A DNA stretch of 32,351 nucleotides from Chromatiaceae bacterium (GTDB lineage Bacteria; Pseudomonadota; Gammaproteobacteria; Chromatiales; Chromatiaceae), in contig PWTO01000276.1 in assembly GCA_003562815.1 (NCBI GenBank), positions 1-32,351 of the forward strand, read 5' to 3'. A program made the position numbers and the translations under genes. Shown here one piece after another: positions 1 through 8,966 of this stretch. Position 1 is the stretch's first letter; every line of letters starts with the position of its first letter. The notes under the pieces were generated by a model, which was not told the origin of the DNA, made no database searches, and saw only the letters and a program-made list of their open reading frames with translations.

Positions 1-189
1 GTGACGGTGCCCGAGGGCCAGTATTTCGTCATGGGCGATAACCGCGATAACAGTAACGATGGGCGCTGCTGGGGCTTCGTACCCGAGGCCAACCTGGTCG
101 GCAAGGCGTTCGCGATCTGGATGAGCTGGGATGGGCGTCGCGACGGTCTGCCAATCGCGTTCGAGCGCATTGGCGATGTCATCCATTGA
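1..189 (+). CDS. lepB: Signal peptidase I, C-terminal part (truncated by window edge)
   Basis: Only the last 62 residues are present; the gene starts upstream of the window. The protein is the inner-membrane serine protease that removes signal peptides from exported proteins. The visible part holds the family's C-terminal box, [11 protein letters not shown], followed by [20 protein letters not shown], which closely follows the end of E. coli LepB as I know it. One position differs: the usual Asp-Ser-Arg of this box reads Asp-Gly-Arg. The catalytic Ser and Lys lie outside the window and cannot be checked. The stop codon touches the rnc region, consistent with the common lepB-rnc-era-recO-pdxJ operon. 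Confidence 0.93.
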   Translation: MTVPEGQYFVMGDNRDNSNDGRCWGFVPEANLVGKAFAIWMSWDGRRDGLPIAFERIGDVIH

Positions 190-236
190 ACCTGGGCCCA
201 CAAACCCGAGCCCAGCCCGAGCCCAGCGCAAACCGC

Positions 237-920
237 ATGACGACTGATCCCAAGCGCCTGGCAATGACGCTGCTCGGCCATCCGCCAGAATCGATGGCGT
301 TGATCGAGCAGGCCCTGACCCACCGCAGCGCTGGGCCGGTGAATAACGAGCGGCTCGAATTTCTGGGCGACGCCTTGCTCGGTTTCGTCATCGCCGAGGT
401 GCTGTTACAGCGCTTCCCCGGGGCCAGCGAAGGCGATCTGACCCGCCGCCGCGCGACCCTTGTCAATCGCGAGGCCCTCGCCAAGATCGCGCGCGCGCTC
501 AATCTCGGGGACTATCTGCGCCTGGATTCGGGCGCGTTGCGTTCCGGTGGCCATGCGCGCGATTCGGTGCTCTCGGATGCGCTGGAGGCACTGATTGGCG
601 CCATCTATCTGGATCAGGGCTTCGCGCGGGCGAAGCGGATGATCCTCGAGGTCTTCGCCGAGTCCTTGGTCGAGGTGGCCAATCAGGAGGCACGCAAGGA
701 TCCGAAGACCCAATTGCAGGAATGGCTGCAAGCGCGGCGGCGCGCCTTGCCTGAATACGAGGTGACTGACGTCACCGGAGAGCAGCATGCGCAATGCTTT
801 CGGGTACGCTGTCGCCTCCCCGACGATGGCCGTGAATGTCTCGGCGATGGCTCCAGCCGGCGCCGTGCCGAGCAGCAGTCGGCCGAGACCATGCTCGCCC
901 TGTTGAGCGAGGCCGATTGA
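237..920 (+). CDS. rnc: Ribonuclease III
   Basis: Double-strand-specific endoribonuclease that processes rRNA precursors and some mRNAs. The N-terminal catalytic domain carries the signature ERLEFLGDALLGFV (about residues 39-51) and the second acidic helix SDALEALIGAIYLDQG; the C-terminal dsRNA-binding domain begins near DPKTQLQEWLQ. The ORF track starts at a TTG (186) overlapping the lepB stop, but the ATG at 237 gives 227 aa, almost exactly the 226 aa of E. coli RNase III, so I chose it. The 17 extra residues would be encoded by a direct repeat (CCCGAGCCCAG twice) and look non-coding. No clear Shine-Dalgarno precedes 237, so coupling to lepB translation is possible. era follows after 4 nt. 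Confidence 0.93.
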   Translation: MTTDPKRLAMTLLGHPPESMALIEQALTHRSAGPVNNERLEFLGDALLGFVIAEVLLQRFPGASEGDLTRRRATLVNREALAKIARALNLGDYLRLDSGALRSGGHARDSVLSDALEALIGAIYLDQGFARAKRMILEVFAESLVEVANQEARKDPKTQLQEWLQARRRALPEYEVTDVTGEQHAQCFRVRCRLPDDGRECLGDGSSRRRAEQQSAETMLALLSEAD

Positions 921-924
921 CCCT

Positions 925-1950
925 ATGAACCAGTCTCAGGACGATCAAGCAGCGGCCTGCGTCGCCGCCGCCAGTGCGCATCCCGGCGCCGATGCCGATG
1001 CCAACCCCAACGCTGGCCCCAACGCCGATCCTGGCAGCGGGCGCTGCGGCTATGTGGCGATCGTCGGCCGACCCAACGTCGGCAAGTCGACCCTGCTCAA
1101 CCGGCTGTTGGGGCAGAAACTGGCGATCACCTCGCACAAGCCGCAGACGACGCGCCACACCATCCTCGGGGTCTCGACCCTGGACGCAGGGCAGATCCTC
1201 TACGTCGATACACCAGGCCTGCATCGGCGCGGTGGCAATGCGCTCAACCGCTATCTGAATCGGGCCGCGCGCGCGATCCTGGCCGATGTCGATCTGGTGC
1301 TGCTGGTGGTCGAGGCGCTGCGCTTCACCGAGGAGGACGCGCTGGCGCTGACCGAGATCGTCAAAGCCGGCACGCCTACCCTGGTCGCCGTCAACAAGAC
1401 CGATCGCGTCGCCGACAAGACAGGCTTGCTACCCTTCCTGCAGTCGGTGTCGGAACGGCATGCGTTCGTCTCCATCGTGCCGGTCTCGGCGCTGAAGGGA
1501 CATCAGGTCGAGCGCCTGGAGGCGGAGATCCTGGCCGCGTTGCCGGCGGGCGAGCCGTTGTTCCCGCCCGATCAGCTCACCGATCGCTCGGAGCGCTTCC
1601 TCGCCGCCGAGCTGCTGCGCGAGCAGTTGATGCAGCGCTATGCTCAAGAGCTGCCCTATCGGACCACGGTCGAAATCGAGTCCTTCACCCTCGAGCAGAC
1701 CAAGGGGACGGATCGCGCCGAAGCACCCAGGGCACGCATCCATGCCGTGATCTGGGTGGAACGCGAGAGCCAGAAGGCGATTATCATTGGCCACCGTGGC
1801 GAGGCGCTGAAGGCGGCGGCGTCGCAGGCGCGCCTGGAGATGCAGAAGCTCTTCGGTCGGCGCGTGCATCTCGAGGTCTGGGTCAAGGTCAAGGACAGTT
1901 GGAGCAGCGACGAGGCGGCGCTCGCGAGCCTCGGTTACGGCGAATACTGA
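925..1950 (+). CDS. era: GTPase Era
   Basis: Ras-like GTPase with a KH RNA-binding domain that helps 16S rRNA maturation and 30S assembly at the inner membrane. G1 is GRPNVGKS (residues 48-55), G3 is DTPGLH, G4 is NKTD, and the KH region near the end contains IIGHRGEALK and HLEVWVKVK before the C-terminal SLGYGEY. At 341 aa it is longer than the usual ~300 aa. The excess is an N-terminal stretch of about 40 residues rich in Ala, Asp, Asn, Pro and Gly (ADADANPNAGPNADPGSG) ahead of the G domain. No in-frame alternative start close to the G domain was evident, so the extension is kept. It lies four bases after rnc and just before recO. Confidence 0.95.
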   Translation: MNQSQDDQAAACVAAASAHPGADADANPNAGPNADPGSGRCGYVAIVGRPNVGKSTLLNRLLGQKLAITSHKPQTTRHTILGVSTLDAGQILYVDTPGLHRRGGNALNRYLNRAARAILADVDLVLLVVEALRFTEEDALALTEIVKAGTPTLVAVNKTDRVADKTGLLPFLQSVSERHAFVSIVPVSALKGHQVERLEAEILAALPAGEPLFPPDQLTDRSERFLAAELLREQLMQRYAQELPYRTTVEIESFTLEQTKGTDRAEAPRARIHAVIWVERESQKAIIIGHRGEALKAAASQARLEMQKLFGRRVHLEVWVKVKDSWSSDEAALASLGYGEY

Positions 1951-1988
1951 GCGTCGCGCTCGGCGATGGTCGTCGGGTCGCCTACGCC

Positions 1989-2783
1989 ATGAGCGTGCTG
2001 GCACTCAAGCGCGGCTTTGTCCTGCACCGCCGCGATTATCGTAACAGCAGTCTACTGCTCGAGGTCTTCAGCGCAGAGACAGGTCGACTTGCCTGTCTCG
2101 CCAAGGGGGCGAAGGCGGCGCCCAAGGGGCGTGGCGCCTTGGCCTCGCTGCTGCAGCCCTTTCAGCCGCTCTGGCTGCATTGGGTGGGGCGCGGCGAGGT
2201 CAAGACCCTAACCCGTGCCGAGGCCGCCGGCGCTGCGATCGCGCTCAGCGGTGAGCGCCTCTACTGCGGCTTCTACCTGAACGAGCTGCTGATGCGCTTG
2301 CTTGCGCGCGACGATCCCCAGGAGCCGCTGTTCGTGTTCTATCAGCAGGCGTTGGTGGATCTGGCGACCGAGGCGGTGGACGCGGTGCTGCGGCGTTTCG
2401 AGCTGCGCCTGCTCGAAGAGCTTGGCTACGCGTTCGATCCACGCCGGGATCGCCACGGTACGCCGATCGATCCGCGTCGATGCTATGGTTACAGCCCCAA
2501 CGAGGGGCTGGAGCCGATGCCGGACGTGGATCTGGCCCCTTTGCTTGACCCGAGGCTTGATCCGAGGTTGGCGCCCACGCCAGAGGCTGCGGTTGCTGCC
2601 GACCCCAACCTCGCTCCAGTGGCGCTGGTCAGCGGCGCCACGTTGCAACGGTTGGCTGCGGGAGCCGCGTTGTCGCCGCGCGAGACCCGCGCAGCGCGCG
2701 ACCTGATGCGCGCCGCGCTCGCCCCCCATCTTGGGCCCAAGCCGTTGCGCAGCCGCGAACTGTTTCGCCGGCGATCAGTCTGA
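1989..2783 (+). CDS. recO: DNA repair protein RecO
   Basis: Mediator of the RecFOR pathway that loads RecA on gapped, SSB-coated DNA. The ATG at 1989 starts [28 protein letters not shown], the typical RecO OB-fold N terminus; the longer ORF from 1899 would overlap era by about 50 nt and adds unrelated sequence. The product is 264 aa, slightly longer than the ~240 aa usual in gammaproteobacteria. The surplus sits in the C-terminal half, in a Pro/Asp/Leu-rich insertion ([20 protein letters not shown]) just before the conserved final helices. No zinc-finger cysteines are seen, as in E. coli RecO. pdxJ follows about 50 nt downstream, as in many relatives. Confidence 0.92.
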   Translation: MSVLALKRGFVLHRRDYRNSSLLLEVFSAETGRLACLAKGAKAAPKGRGALASLLQPFQPLWLHWVGRGEVKTLTRAEAAGAAIALSGERLYCGFYLNELLMRLLARDDPQEPLFVFYQQALVDLATEAVDAVLRRFELRLLEELGYAFDPRRDRHGTPIDPRRCYGYSPNEGLEPMPDVDLAPLLDPRLDPRLAPTPEAAVAADPNLAPVALVSGATLQRLAAGAALSPRETRAARDLMRAALAPHLGPKPLRSRELFRRRSV

Positions 2784-2832
2784 AGCCAGCTCGCCATCCG
2801 TCCGCATCGCTTTCTCAACCGCAGGAATCACC

Positions 2833-3600
2833 ATGTCAGAACCAACCGGGGCGCCGATCCGACTCGGCGTCAATATCGATCATATCGCCACCATTCGCGC
2901 CGCTCGCGGCACCCGTTACCCGGAGCCGATCCAGGCCGCGCTGGTCGCCGAGCAGGCCGGTGCCGATGCCATCACGCTGCATCTGCGCGAGGATCGGCGG
3001 CATATCCAGGATCGCGATGTGCATCTGCTGAAGGGCATTCTGCAGACGCGCATGAATCTGGAGATGGCGGCCACCCCGGAGATGGTCGAGATCGCTTGCG
3101 CCGTGCGGCCGAGCGACTGCTGCCTGGTGCCGGAGCGGCGCGAGGAGCTGACCACCGAGGGCGGACTCGATGTCGCTGGCCATATCGACATGCTCAAAGA
3201 GCAGACCGCGCGGCTCACCGACGCCGGCGTGCGCGTGTCGCTGTTCATCGACGCCGAGGCGGCGCAGCTGGAGGCCGCCGCCGAGATCGGCGCGCCGGTG
3301 GTCGAGATCCATACCGGCCGCTATGCCGACGCCCGCTCGCTGGCGGCGCGCACCGAGGAACTGCAGCGCATCGCCGAGGCGGTGGCGCGGGGACACGCGC
3401 TTGGCCTGCAGGTCAATGCCGGGCATGGGCTCGATTACCCGACTGTCGAGGCGATCGCGGCCTTGCCGGGCGTGCGTGAACTCAACATCGGTCATGCCAT
3501 CGTTGCGCGCGCGCTGTTCTCGGGGCTCGAGCGCGCGGTGGCAGAGATGAAACGTCTGATGGTGCAGGCCGCGCTCTTGGGTCAGCACGCGCGCACTTGA
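2833..3600 (+). CDS. pdxJ: Pyridoxine 5'-phosphate synthase
   Basis: Condenses 1-deoxy-D-xylulose 5-phosphate with 3-amino-2-oxopropyl phosphate to give pyridoxine 5'-phosphate, the last ring-forming step of the DXP-dependent vitamin B6 pathway, in the cytoplasm. The sequence shows the family N terminus [17 protein letters not shown], then [25 protein letters not shown], the [15 protein letters not shown] loop, EIHTGRYAD and the phosphate-binding end [11 protein letters not shown]...LNIGHAIV. The ATG at 2833 gives 255 aa, a normal length, and is preceded by AGGAA seven bases upstream; the longer ORF start at 2731 lies inside recO. It sits at the usual position after recO. Confidence 0.96.
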   Translation: MSEPTGAPIRLGVNIDHIATIRAARGTRYPEPIQAALVAEQAGADAITLHLREDRRHIQDRDVHLLKGILQTRMNLEMAATPEMVEIACAVRPSDCCLVPERREELTTEGGLDVAGHIDMLKEQTARLTDAGVRVSLFIDAEAAQLEAAAEIGAPVVEIHTGRYADARSLAARTEELQRIAEAVARGHALGLQVNAGHGLDYPTVEAIAALPGVRELNIGHAIVARALFSGLERAVAEMKRLMVQAALLGQHART

Positions 3601-3740
3601 GTCGCCTGGACGGTCTTGATATCGGTGTCCGACCCCCATGGTTTCGTCGCTGTCATCGAACCAGGGTGGAAAAGGAACGCCGTTTGCTTCATGTTCTGGG
3701 ACATCCTCCGAGACATCCCGCAACCCAAGGTTTTTCGATC

Positions 3741-5336
3741 ATGACTACCACCGCAGAGTCGGCAACCCCGAGGCGCCCGGTCGTCCTGGTCATCCTCGAT
3801 GGCTTCGGCATCAACCCAAGTAAGCTCCACAATGCCATCGCCCAGGCGAGGACGCCACGGCTCGATGAATACTTCTTCCGGTATCCCTTCACGCAACTGA
3901 ACGCCTCAGGCAGTGGCGTGGGCCTGCCGACCGGACAGATGGGCAATTCCGAGGTCGGGCACATGACGCTCGGCAGCGGTAGCCTGCTGCGCCAAGACCT
4001 GGTGCTGATCGACGATGCGATCGCCGAGGGCCGTTTCTTCGAGAACGCGGCCTTGCTCGCGGCGGTCAACGCGGCCAAGGCCAAGGACCGACCTTTGCAG
4101 CTGCTCGGGCTGGTCTCCGAGGGCGGCGTACATAGCCACGTGCGCCACCTGCTGGCCCTGATCGAGCTGTGCCGGCGCGACGGCGTGACCCCATTGGTGC
4201 ACATGGTGACCGATGGGCGGGATACACCGCCGAAGTCGGTGCTCAACGGCCTCGGCGAGATCGAGGAGGCGCTCGACGGGGCGGGCGGGCGCATCGTCAC
4301 CGTCAGCGGGCGCTACTACGCGATGGATCGGGATCGGCGTTTCGACCGCACCGAACGTGCCTGGCGGGCCATCGCGCTTGGCAAGGGACGCAGCGCCCGA
4401 AGCGCACGCGCGGCGATCGATGCCGCCTATGCCGCAGGCGAGGGCGATGAATTCATCCATCCCAGCGTCATCGGCGATTGGCGGGGGCTCGAGGCCGACG
4501 ATCCAATGGTGCTGTTCAACTTCCGTAAGGATCGGCCCCGGCAGATCGCCGCCGCGCTCGCGCTCGACACCTTCGATGGCTTCGATCGGGGCCAGGCGCC
4601 GCGCGCTGCACTGACCTGCATGATGGTCTACGACAAGCGCTTTGGGCTCGCGCATGCGTTCGATCCCGAGGTGCCGGCGATCACCCTGAATCAGGTCGTC
4701 AGCGCCCAAGGGATCGAGCAGTTTCACTGCGCCGAGACCGAGAAGTATGCCCATGTCACCTTCTTCTTCAACGGTGGGCGCGAGGAGCCGGTCGCTGGCG
4801 AGGTGCATCGATTGATTCCGTCCCCGATGGTCAAGACCTATGACTTGAAGCCAGAGATGAGCGCGGTGCAGGTGGCCGATGCCGTCGTCGAGGCGATCGA
4901 GAGCGGGCGCTACGGCTTCATCGTCGTCAACTTCGCCAATGGCGATATGGTCGGCCATACCGGGTATATGGAGGCCGTGGTGCGGGCGGTCGAGGTGGTG
5001 GATCGGCAGGCCGGTCGCGTGCTGGACGCGGCCACGGCCAATGGGTATTCGGCGCTGCTGACGGCCGATCATGGCAATTGCGACATGATGCTGGACCCCG
5101 AGACGGACGCACCGCACACCCAGCATACGACCAATCCGGTGCCGTTGCTGGTGGTGGACAAGGAGCGTTGGGTGCTGCGACCGAGCGGAACCCTGGCCGA
5201 TGTCGCCCCAACGGTGCTTGAGCTGATGGGGCTGCCGGCCGCAGAGGCGATGTCCGGGCGCTCGCTGCTGTTCGAGGCCCTGGCGCCGCAGCCGAATGTC
5301 GCGCACGACCGGCTCGGGCTTGCGCGCACGGGCTAA
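3741..5336 (+). CDS. gpmI: 2,3-bisphosphoglycerate-independent phosphoglycerate mutase
   Basis: Interconverts 3- and 2-phosphoglycerate in glycolysis and gluconeogenesis using two Mn ions and a phosphoserine intermediate. The phosphatase-like domain has the metal ligand Asp in VILDGFG (about residue 20) and the catalytic Ser in GQMGNSEVGH (about residue 70). Later motifs include HMVTDGRDTPP, NFRKDRPRQI, VNFANGDMVGHTG, LTADHGNCDMM and PHTQHTTNPVP, the last ones carrying metal ligands. The ATG at 3741 gives 531 aa, a little over the common ~510, and has AAGG ten bases upstream. About 140 bp separate it from pdxJ, so it may have its own promoter. Confidence 0.95.
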   Translation: MTTTAESATPRRPVVLVILDGFGINPSKLHNAIAQARTPRLDEYFFRYPFTQLNASGSGVGLPTGQMGNSEVGHMTLGSGSLLRQDLVLIDDAIAEGRFFENAALLAAVNAAKAKDRPLQLLGLVSEGGVHSHVRHLLALIELCRRDGVTPLVHMVTDGRDTPPKSVLNGLGEIEEALDGAGGRIVTVSGRYYAMDRDRRFDRTERAWRAIALGKGRSARSARAAIDAAYAAGEGDEFIHPSVIGDWRGLEADDPMVLFNFRKDRPRQIAAALALDTFDGFDRGQAPRAALTCMMVYDKRFGLAHAFDPEVPAITLNQVVSAQGIEQFHCAETEKYAHVTFFFNGGREEPVAGEVHRLIPSPMVKTYDLKPEMSAVQVADAVVEAIESGRYGFIVVNFANGDMVGHTGYMEAVVRAVEVVDRQAGRVLDAATANGYSALLTADHGNCDMMLDPETDAPHTQHTTNPVPLLVVDKERWVLRPSGTLADVAPTVLELMGLPAAEAMSGRSLLFEALAPQPNVAHDRLGLARTG

Positions 5337-5482
5337 GTTGCTTTCAATCGGCCCGGCCCTGGCTCCTGGCTGATCGGCGCCGCTCCTGCCCCAGTGTAGG
5401 GCGTCTGCCCGCCTGTATGCGCCAGGATGATGCAGATCGGCCGGATGCTGTTGTCGTTGATCTGGAGACCCTGAGACCGTCC

Positions 5483-6730
5483 ATGCCTTCGAAGACACTC
5501 ACCTTCGTATTCGCCGCCGAGCGCGGTACGCCCGCGCCACTGACCGAACATCGCTGTAAGGCCGCAGTGCCGGTGGCCGGCAAGTATCGCGTGATCGATT
5601 TCACGCTGGCCAACTGTCTGCACTCGGGGCTGCGCCAAGTGCTGGTGCTGACACAGTACAAATCGCACTCATTACACAAGCACCTGCGCGACGGCTGGTC
5701 ACTGTTCAACGCCGAGCTGGGCGAGTTCATCACCGCCGTACCGCCGCAGATGCGCTATCACAGCGATTGGTATCGCAATGCAATGGACGCGTTGCGTCAG
5801 AACCGCTACCTGATCGAGCGCAGCCCGTCGGATAGCGTGTTGCTGCTCGATGGCGGTCTGGTCTATCGCATGGACTATGCGGAGCTGATCCGCTTTCACC
5901 GCGAGCAGGGCGGGGGCATTAGCTGCCCGCTGCGCCAGGCCGGGCCCGGCACCGCCAGCGGTGGGATGGCGGTGGAGGTCGATGCCGAGGAGCGGATCAT
6001 CGCCATGCGGCCACCGCCGGAGGCAGGCGACACCTACCGCTCGACGATGGGCGTGGTCCTGATCGACAAGACCTTGCTGCTCGAACGGCTCGAGACCCTA
6101 GCCGAAGCCGGTGAGTCTGGAATGGAAGCGGGGATGGCAGCAGGCATGGAATCGAACGTGGATCTCGTGACCCAGCTCCTGACACCGTTTCTCGATGGCC
6201 GTGCGTTCACGCCGAGCCCGCCGGTCGCCTACGGCTTTGGCGGCGAGCGCGGGCGCGTCAGTCAGGATCGGTATTGGAGCGATCTCGGGTCCACCGACGC
6301 CTACTTTCGCGCCAACATGGATCTGCTCAAGGCCGACTCGCCCTTGGATCTCTACCAGGCCGACTGGCATATCCTGACCTATCAGGGGCAGTATCCGCCG
6401 GCGCGCACCGTGCCTGGACCCAATTCGGGGAACGAGGGCATCTTCGTCAACTCGATGCTGGCGGCCGGAACCGTGATCCGTGGCGGCGGCGTCAGCCATT
6501 CGGTGCTCTATCCGCGGGTGCAGGTCGAGGACAGCGCGATCGTCGACGAGGCGATTCTGTTCGAGGGTGTGCGAGTGGGGGCCAATGCGCGCATCAGGCG
6601 CTGTATTTGCGACAAGGAGGTGGTGATCCCGGCGGGAGCCGTGATCGGCGAGGATCGCCGCGCCGATGCCGAGCGCTTCGCAGTCTCCGACGAGGGCATC
6701 GTGGTGATCCGCAAGGGGCAGTCGCTCTGA
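5483..6730 (+). CDS. GlgC-family protein (ADP-glucose pyrophosphorylase-like) with degenerate active site
   Basis: Clearly a GlgC homologue by length (415 aa) and by blocks such as GKYRVIDFTLANC, TQYKSHSLHKHL, YWSDLGSTDAYFRANMDLL and a C-terminal left-handed beta-helix ending in DEGIVVIRKGQ. GlgC makes ADP-glucose from ATP and glucose-1-phosphate for glycogen synthesis. Here the nucleotide loop, normally GGRGTRL, reads AERGTPA. The AGDHIYKMDY block with the catalytic Asp reads DGGLVYRMDY, so that Asp is Gly. The Glu-Lys-Pro motif that binds glucose-1-phosphate reads MRPPP. The Asp of YWxDxG remains. This pattern resembles non-catalytic partners (Firmicutes GlgD, plant large subunits), so a regulatory role is inferred. 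No glgA/B neighbours. An upstream ATG at 5417 is possible; 5483 places the start just before the domain. Confidence 0.8.
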   Translation: MPSKTLTFVFAAERGTPAPLTEHRCKAAVPVAGKYRVIDFTLANCLHSGLRQVLVLTQYKSHSLHKHLRDGWSLFNAELGEFITAVPPQMRYHSDWYRNAMDALRQNRYLIERSPSDSVLLLDGGLVYRMDYAELIRFHREQGGGISCPLRQAGPGTASGGMAVEVDAEERIIAMRPPPEAGDTYRSTMGVVLIDKTLLLERLETLAEAGESGMEAGMAAGMESNVDLVTQLLTPFLDGRAFTPSPPVAYGFGGERGRVSQDRYWSDLGSTDAYFRANMDLLKADSPLDLYQADWHILTYQGQYPPARTVPGPNSGNEGIFVNSMLAAGTVIRGGGVSHSVLYPRVQVEDSAIVDEAILFEGVRVGANARIRRCICDKEVVIPAGAVIGEDRRADAERFAVSDEGIVVIRKGQSL

Positions 6731-6754
6731 GCCGCGTGCGCACGCGCGCAGATT

Positions 6755-7681
6755 TCAGAAGCGGCAGATGGTCTCGCCGCCGTGCTCGATCCAGCCGTGG
6801 ATCATCTTCTTGGTCGTCATGCCGCTGGCGCAGTGGCCGGTGCGATCGATGCAGATGAGCCCACCGCGACCCTGGACCTTACGGCTGAGATAGGCGAGGC
6901 CGTCATCGACCGCAGAGCGCGCATTACCGCCACAGAGTTCGATCAGGTCCGCGACCGTCTTGGCGAAGACAGTGCGCATGAAGTCTTCGCCGTAGCCGGT
7001 CGCGGAGACCGCGCAGCTGTCATTGTCGGCATAGACGCCAGCGCCGATGATCGGTGAATCACCGACGCGGCCCATGCGTTTGTTGACAATGCCGCCGGTT
7101 GAAGTGGCTGCGGCCAGATGGCCCTGGCGGTCGCGCGCGACAGCGCCGATGGTGCCGTATTTCTGATCTTCGCCCTCGTCGTCATGGTCGAGCGTCATCC
7201 GCCCGCGCAGGCGCGCCTGCTCCAGTTGCTTGATCCGATCGGGGGTGAAGAAGTAGTGATCAGGCGTCAAACGCACCTGGCAATGCTTGGCGAACTGCAG
7301 CGCGCCGTCGCCGATCAGCATCACATGCTCGCTGCCATCCATGATCAGCCGCGCCAACTGCACCGGGTTGGCGATGTTGCCGATGCCGGCGACAGCGCCG
7401 GCGGAGAGATCGCGTCCGTCCATGATCCCGGCATCCATCTCGACCTTGCCGTTCTCGTTCAGCACCGAGCCGCAGCCGGCATTGAAGAGCGGATCATCCT
7501 CGAGCTGCGAGGCGCAGCTCTCGACCGCCTCGACCGCGCTCGCGCCGCGTTCGAGGATGGCGCGCCCGTGCTCGAGGATCACACGGATGCTCTCGAGGTA
7601 GCGTACGGCGGTGCGCTCATCGGCGACGTTGTCGAGCGCGCCCGCGCCGCCGTGGATCATCAGGGAATAGGTATCGGTCAT
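6755..7681 (-). CDS. Isoaspartyl peptidase / plant-type L-asparaginase (Ntn hydrolase)
   Basis: 308-aa N-terminal-nucleophile hydrolase of the IaaA/plant-type asparaginase family, made as a precursor that cuts itself before a Thr which becomes the nucleophile. The N terminus has MIHGGAGA, then NAGCGSVLNENGKVEMDAGIMDG, and the autocleavage site KYGTIGAVARD with Thr at about residue 177 (the usual His or Gly before it is Tyr-Gly here). After the nucleophile come STGGIVNKRMGRVGDSPIIGAG and SATGYGEDFMR, which shape the beta-aspartyl pocket. Family members hydrolyse beta-aspartyl dipeptides, including those released from cyanophycin. It starts 13 nt after the ATP-grasp gene on the same strand, so the two are probably co-transcribed. 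A purine-rich GAGAGAG precedes the ATG. Confidence 0.9.
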   Translation of the reverse strand: MTDTYSLMIHGGAGALDNVADERTAVRYLESIRVILEHGRAILERGASAVEAVESCASQLEDDPLFNAGCGSVLNENGKVEMDAGIMDGRDLSAGAVAGIGNIANPVQLARLIMDGSEHVMLIGDGALQFAKHCQVRLTPDHYFFTPDRIKQLEQARLRGRMTLDHDDEGEDQKYGTIGAVARDRQGHLAAATSTGGIVNKRMGRVGDSPIIGAGVYADNDSCAVSATGYGEDFMRTVFAKTVADLIELCGGNARSAVDDGLAYLSRKVQGRGGLICIDRTGHCASGMTTKKMIHGWIEHGGETICRF

Positions 7682-7694
7682 CTGCTCTCTCTAC

Positions 7695-8852
7695 TCAGAG
7701 GCGCTGGCTGAGGGCTTGCGCCAGTGCCTGCTGTCGCTCGGGCGGGCCGGCGAGCAGCACCAGCAGCTTGCCCACCAGCACCGGCCCCCAATTGACCAGG
7801 ATAACCCCTTCGCCGGTGCTCGGGTCATACTCGATCCCCGTCAGGTCGATCTCCGCGAGCCTTCGATGTTGGGTCGGGAAGGCGCGCGCCAGCCACTGCT
7901 CGATCGCGAGTTTGTGCGCGATCTTGGTTGGGTAGGAGGCGCCATTCCAGCGCGGATTGCACTCGATCGCCAGGTACTCGAGGCCTTGATCGCGATGGAC
8001 CACGGCGACATCGAAGGCGAAGACCCCTTGCATGCCCTGCGCGACGAGCCAGTCGGCCATGGGCTCGACGACCGGCCAGGGTGGCGCCGGAACCGGATGG
8101 CGGTTGCCCTGATGAACACAGCCATCGAGGACCTGCTCGGTTGCCGCGACCCGCTCGGCGCGGCCATCGAGGGCTTCGTACTGGAGATTGAGGAAGCTGT
8201 CGGTAGGCACCTCGTCCTGGATCTGCACCGGCGTGTCGGGCGCGAAGGTCGCGATGGCGGCGCGCAGGGCCTCCTGATGCTCGCAGCGGTAGATGCCCAC
8301 ACCCGAGACCGAGACGGCGGCCTTGAGATAGCAGGGATAGGGCGCGACATGGAGATCGACATCCTTGATCCGCCCAGCCGCCTCGAAGCAGCGGGTGCGA
8401 GGCACCGGCACGCCGAGATCCTCGGCCAGGGCCATGAACTGATTCTTGGAGTTGATGTAATCCACGGCCCGATACCAGCGCTCATCCGGGCGTTTGCGCT
8501 GCTCGGCGGCGCCGAAGTAGAACACCGAGGGCGTATGCTCTGGATAGTCGGCGAGCCGGCCAGGATCGATGTTCCAGATGACCTCGCGGCTGTGGCTGAG
8601 GCCGATGCGCCGGTAATGGTCGCAGATGACCGGCCAGTGGGGCTTGAGATCCGGGTGGAGCTGGATCAGGTCACCGGGATCGCTGACACCGAGGGCGCGC
8701 CCGGAGTAGAGGTGATTGCCGAGCACCCCCTCTGCGGTACAGCCCATGATGTCGTGATTGAGAATCCTCGGCGCTCGCGCCGGTCCGATCATTCCGGCCA
8801 GGTCGGCATTCGAGAGTGGATGTCGAGCCGAGTCATTGATGCTTACACCCAT
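7695..8852 (-). CDS. ATP-grasp family ligase
   Basis: 385-aa protein with a complete-looking ATP-grasp core. The N-terminal ~130 residues (LNHDIMGCTAEGVLGNH onward) look like a pre-ATP-grasp Rossmann-type domain. In the core I see a lysine strand with Gly-rich loop (CYLKAAVSVSGVGIYRC), the hinge acid in VQIQDEVP, and the metal-binding pair in EYLAIECNPRWNGASYP (E-x-N-x-R). Such enzymes activate a carboxylate as acyl phosphate and join it to an amine or thiol; several pre-ATP-grasp members are amino acid or peptide ligases. The exact substrates cannot be read. Its direct neighbour downstream is an isoaspartyl peptidase, which suggests an amino acid or isopeptide product. The start is uncertain; the region before LNHDIM is poorly defined. 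Confidence 0.82.
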   Translation of the reverse strand: MGVSINDSARHPLSNADLAGMIGPARAPRILNHDIMGCTAEGVLGNHLYSGRALGVSDPGDLIQLHPDLKPHWPVICDHYRRIGLSHSREVIWNIDPGRLADYPEHTPSVFYFGAAEQRKRPDERWYRAVDYINSKNQFMALAEDLGVPVPRTRCFEAAGRIKDVDLHVAPYPCYLKAAVSVSGVGIYRCEHQEALRAAIATFAPDTPVQIQDEVPTDSFLNLQYEALDGRAERVAATEQVLDGCVHQGNRHPVPAPPWPVVEPMADWLVAQGMQGVFAFDVAVVHRDQGLEYLAIECNPRWNGASYPTKIAHKLAIEQWLARAFPTQHRRLAEIDLTGIEYDPSTGEGVILVNWGPVLVGKLLVLLAGPPERQQALAQALSQRL

Positions 8853-8966
8853 AACGTCCGTCCATCGAGTTGGTGGCGACTGAGAGACGTCGGGAGTCAG
8901 GCAAGTCCTAGGCCAATGTTCTCGATAGGTCGGTCGAGGCGTGCCGAGGGAAGGCTGTTGGCGCGC

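Noticed and set aside
206-227. Duplicated CCCGAGCCCAG as a regulatory repeat
   Set aside because: Two adjacent 11-bp copies in a GC-rich spacer are likely slippage products; nothing links them to regulation.
186-236. TTG start for rnc overlapping the lepB stop
   Set aside because: It would add 17 residues encoded by a direct repeat and lengthen RNase III beyond the usual 226 aa; the ATG at 237 is preferred, though translational coupling cannot be excluded.
3906-5498. 530-aa ORF antisense to gpmI
   Set aside because: The + strand encodes intact gpmI with all metal-binding motifs; the antisense frame has no family features.
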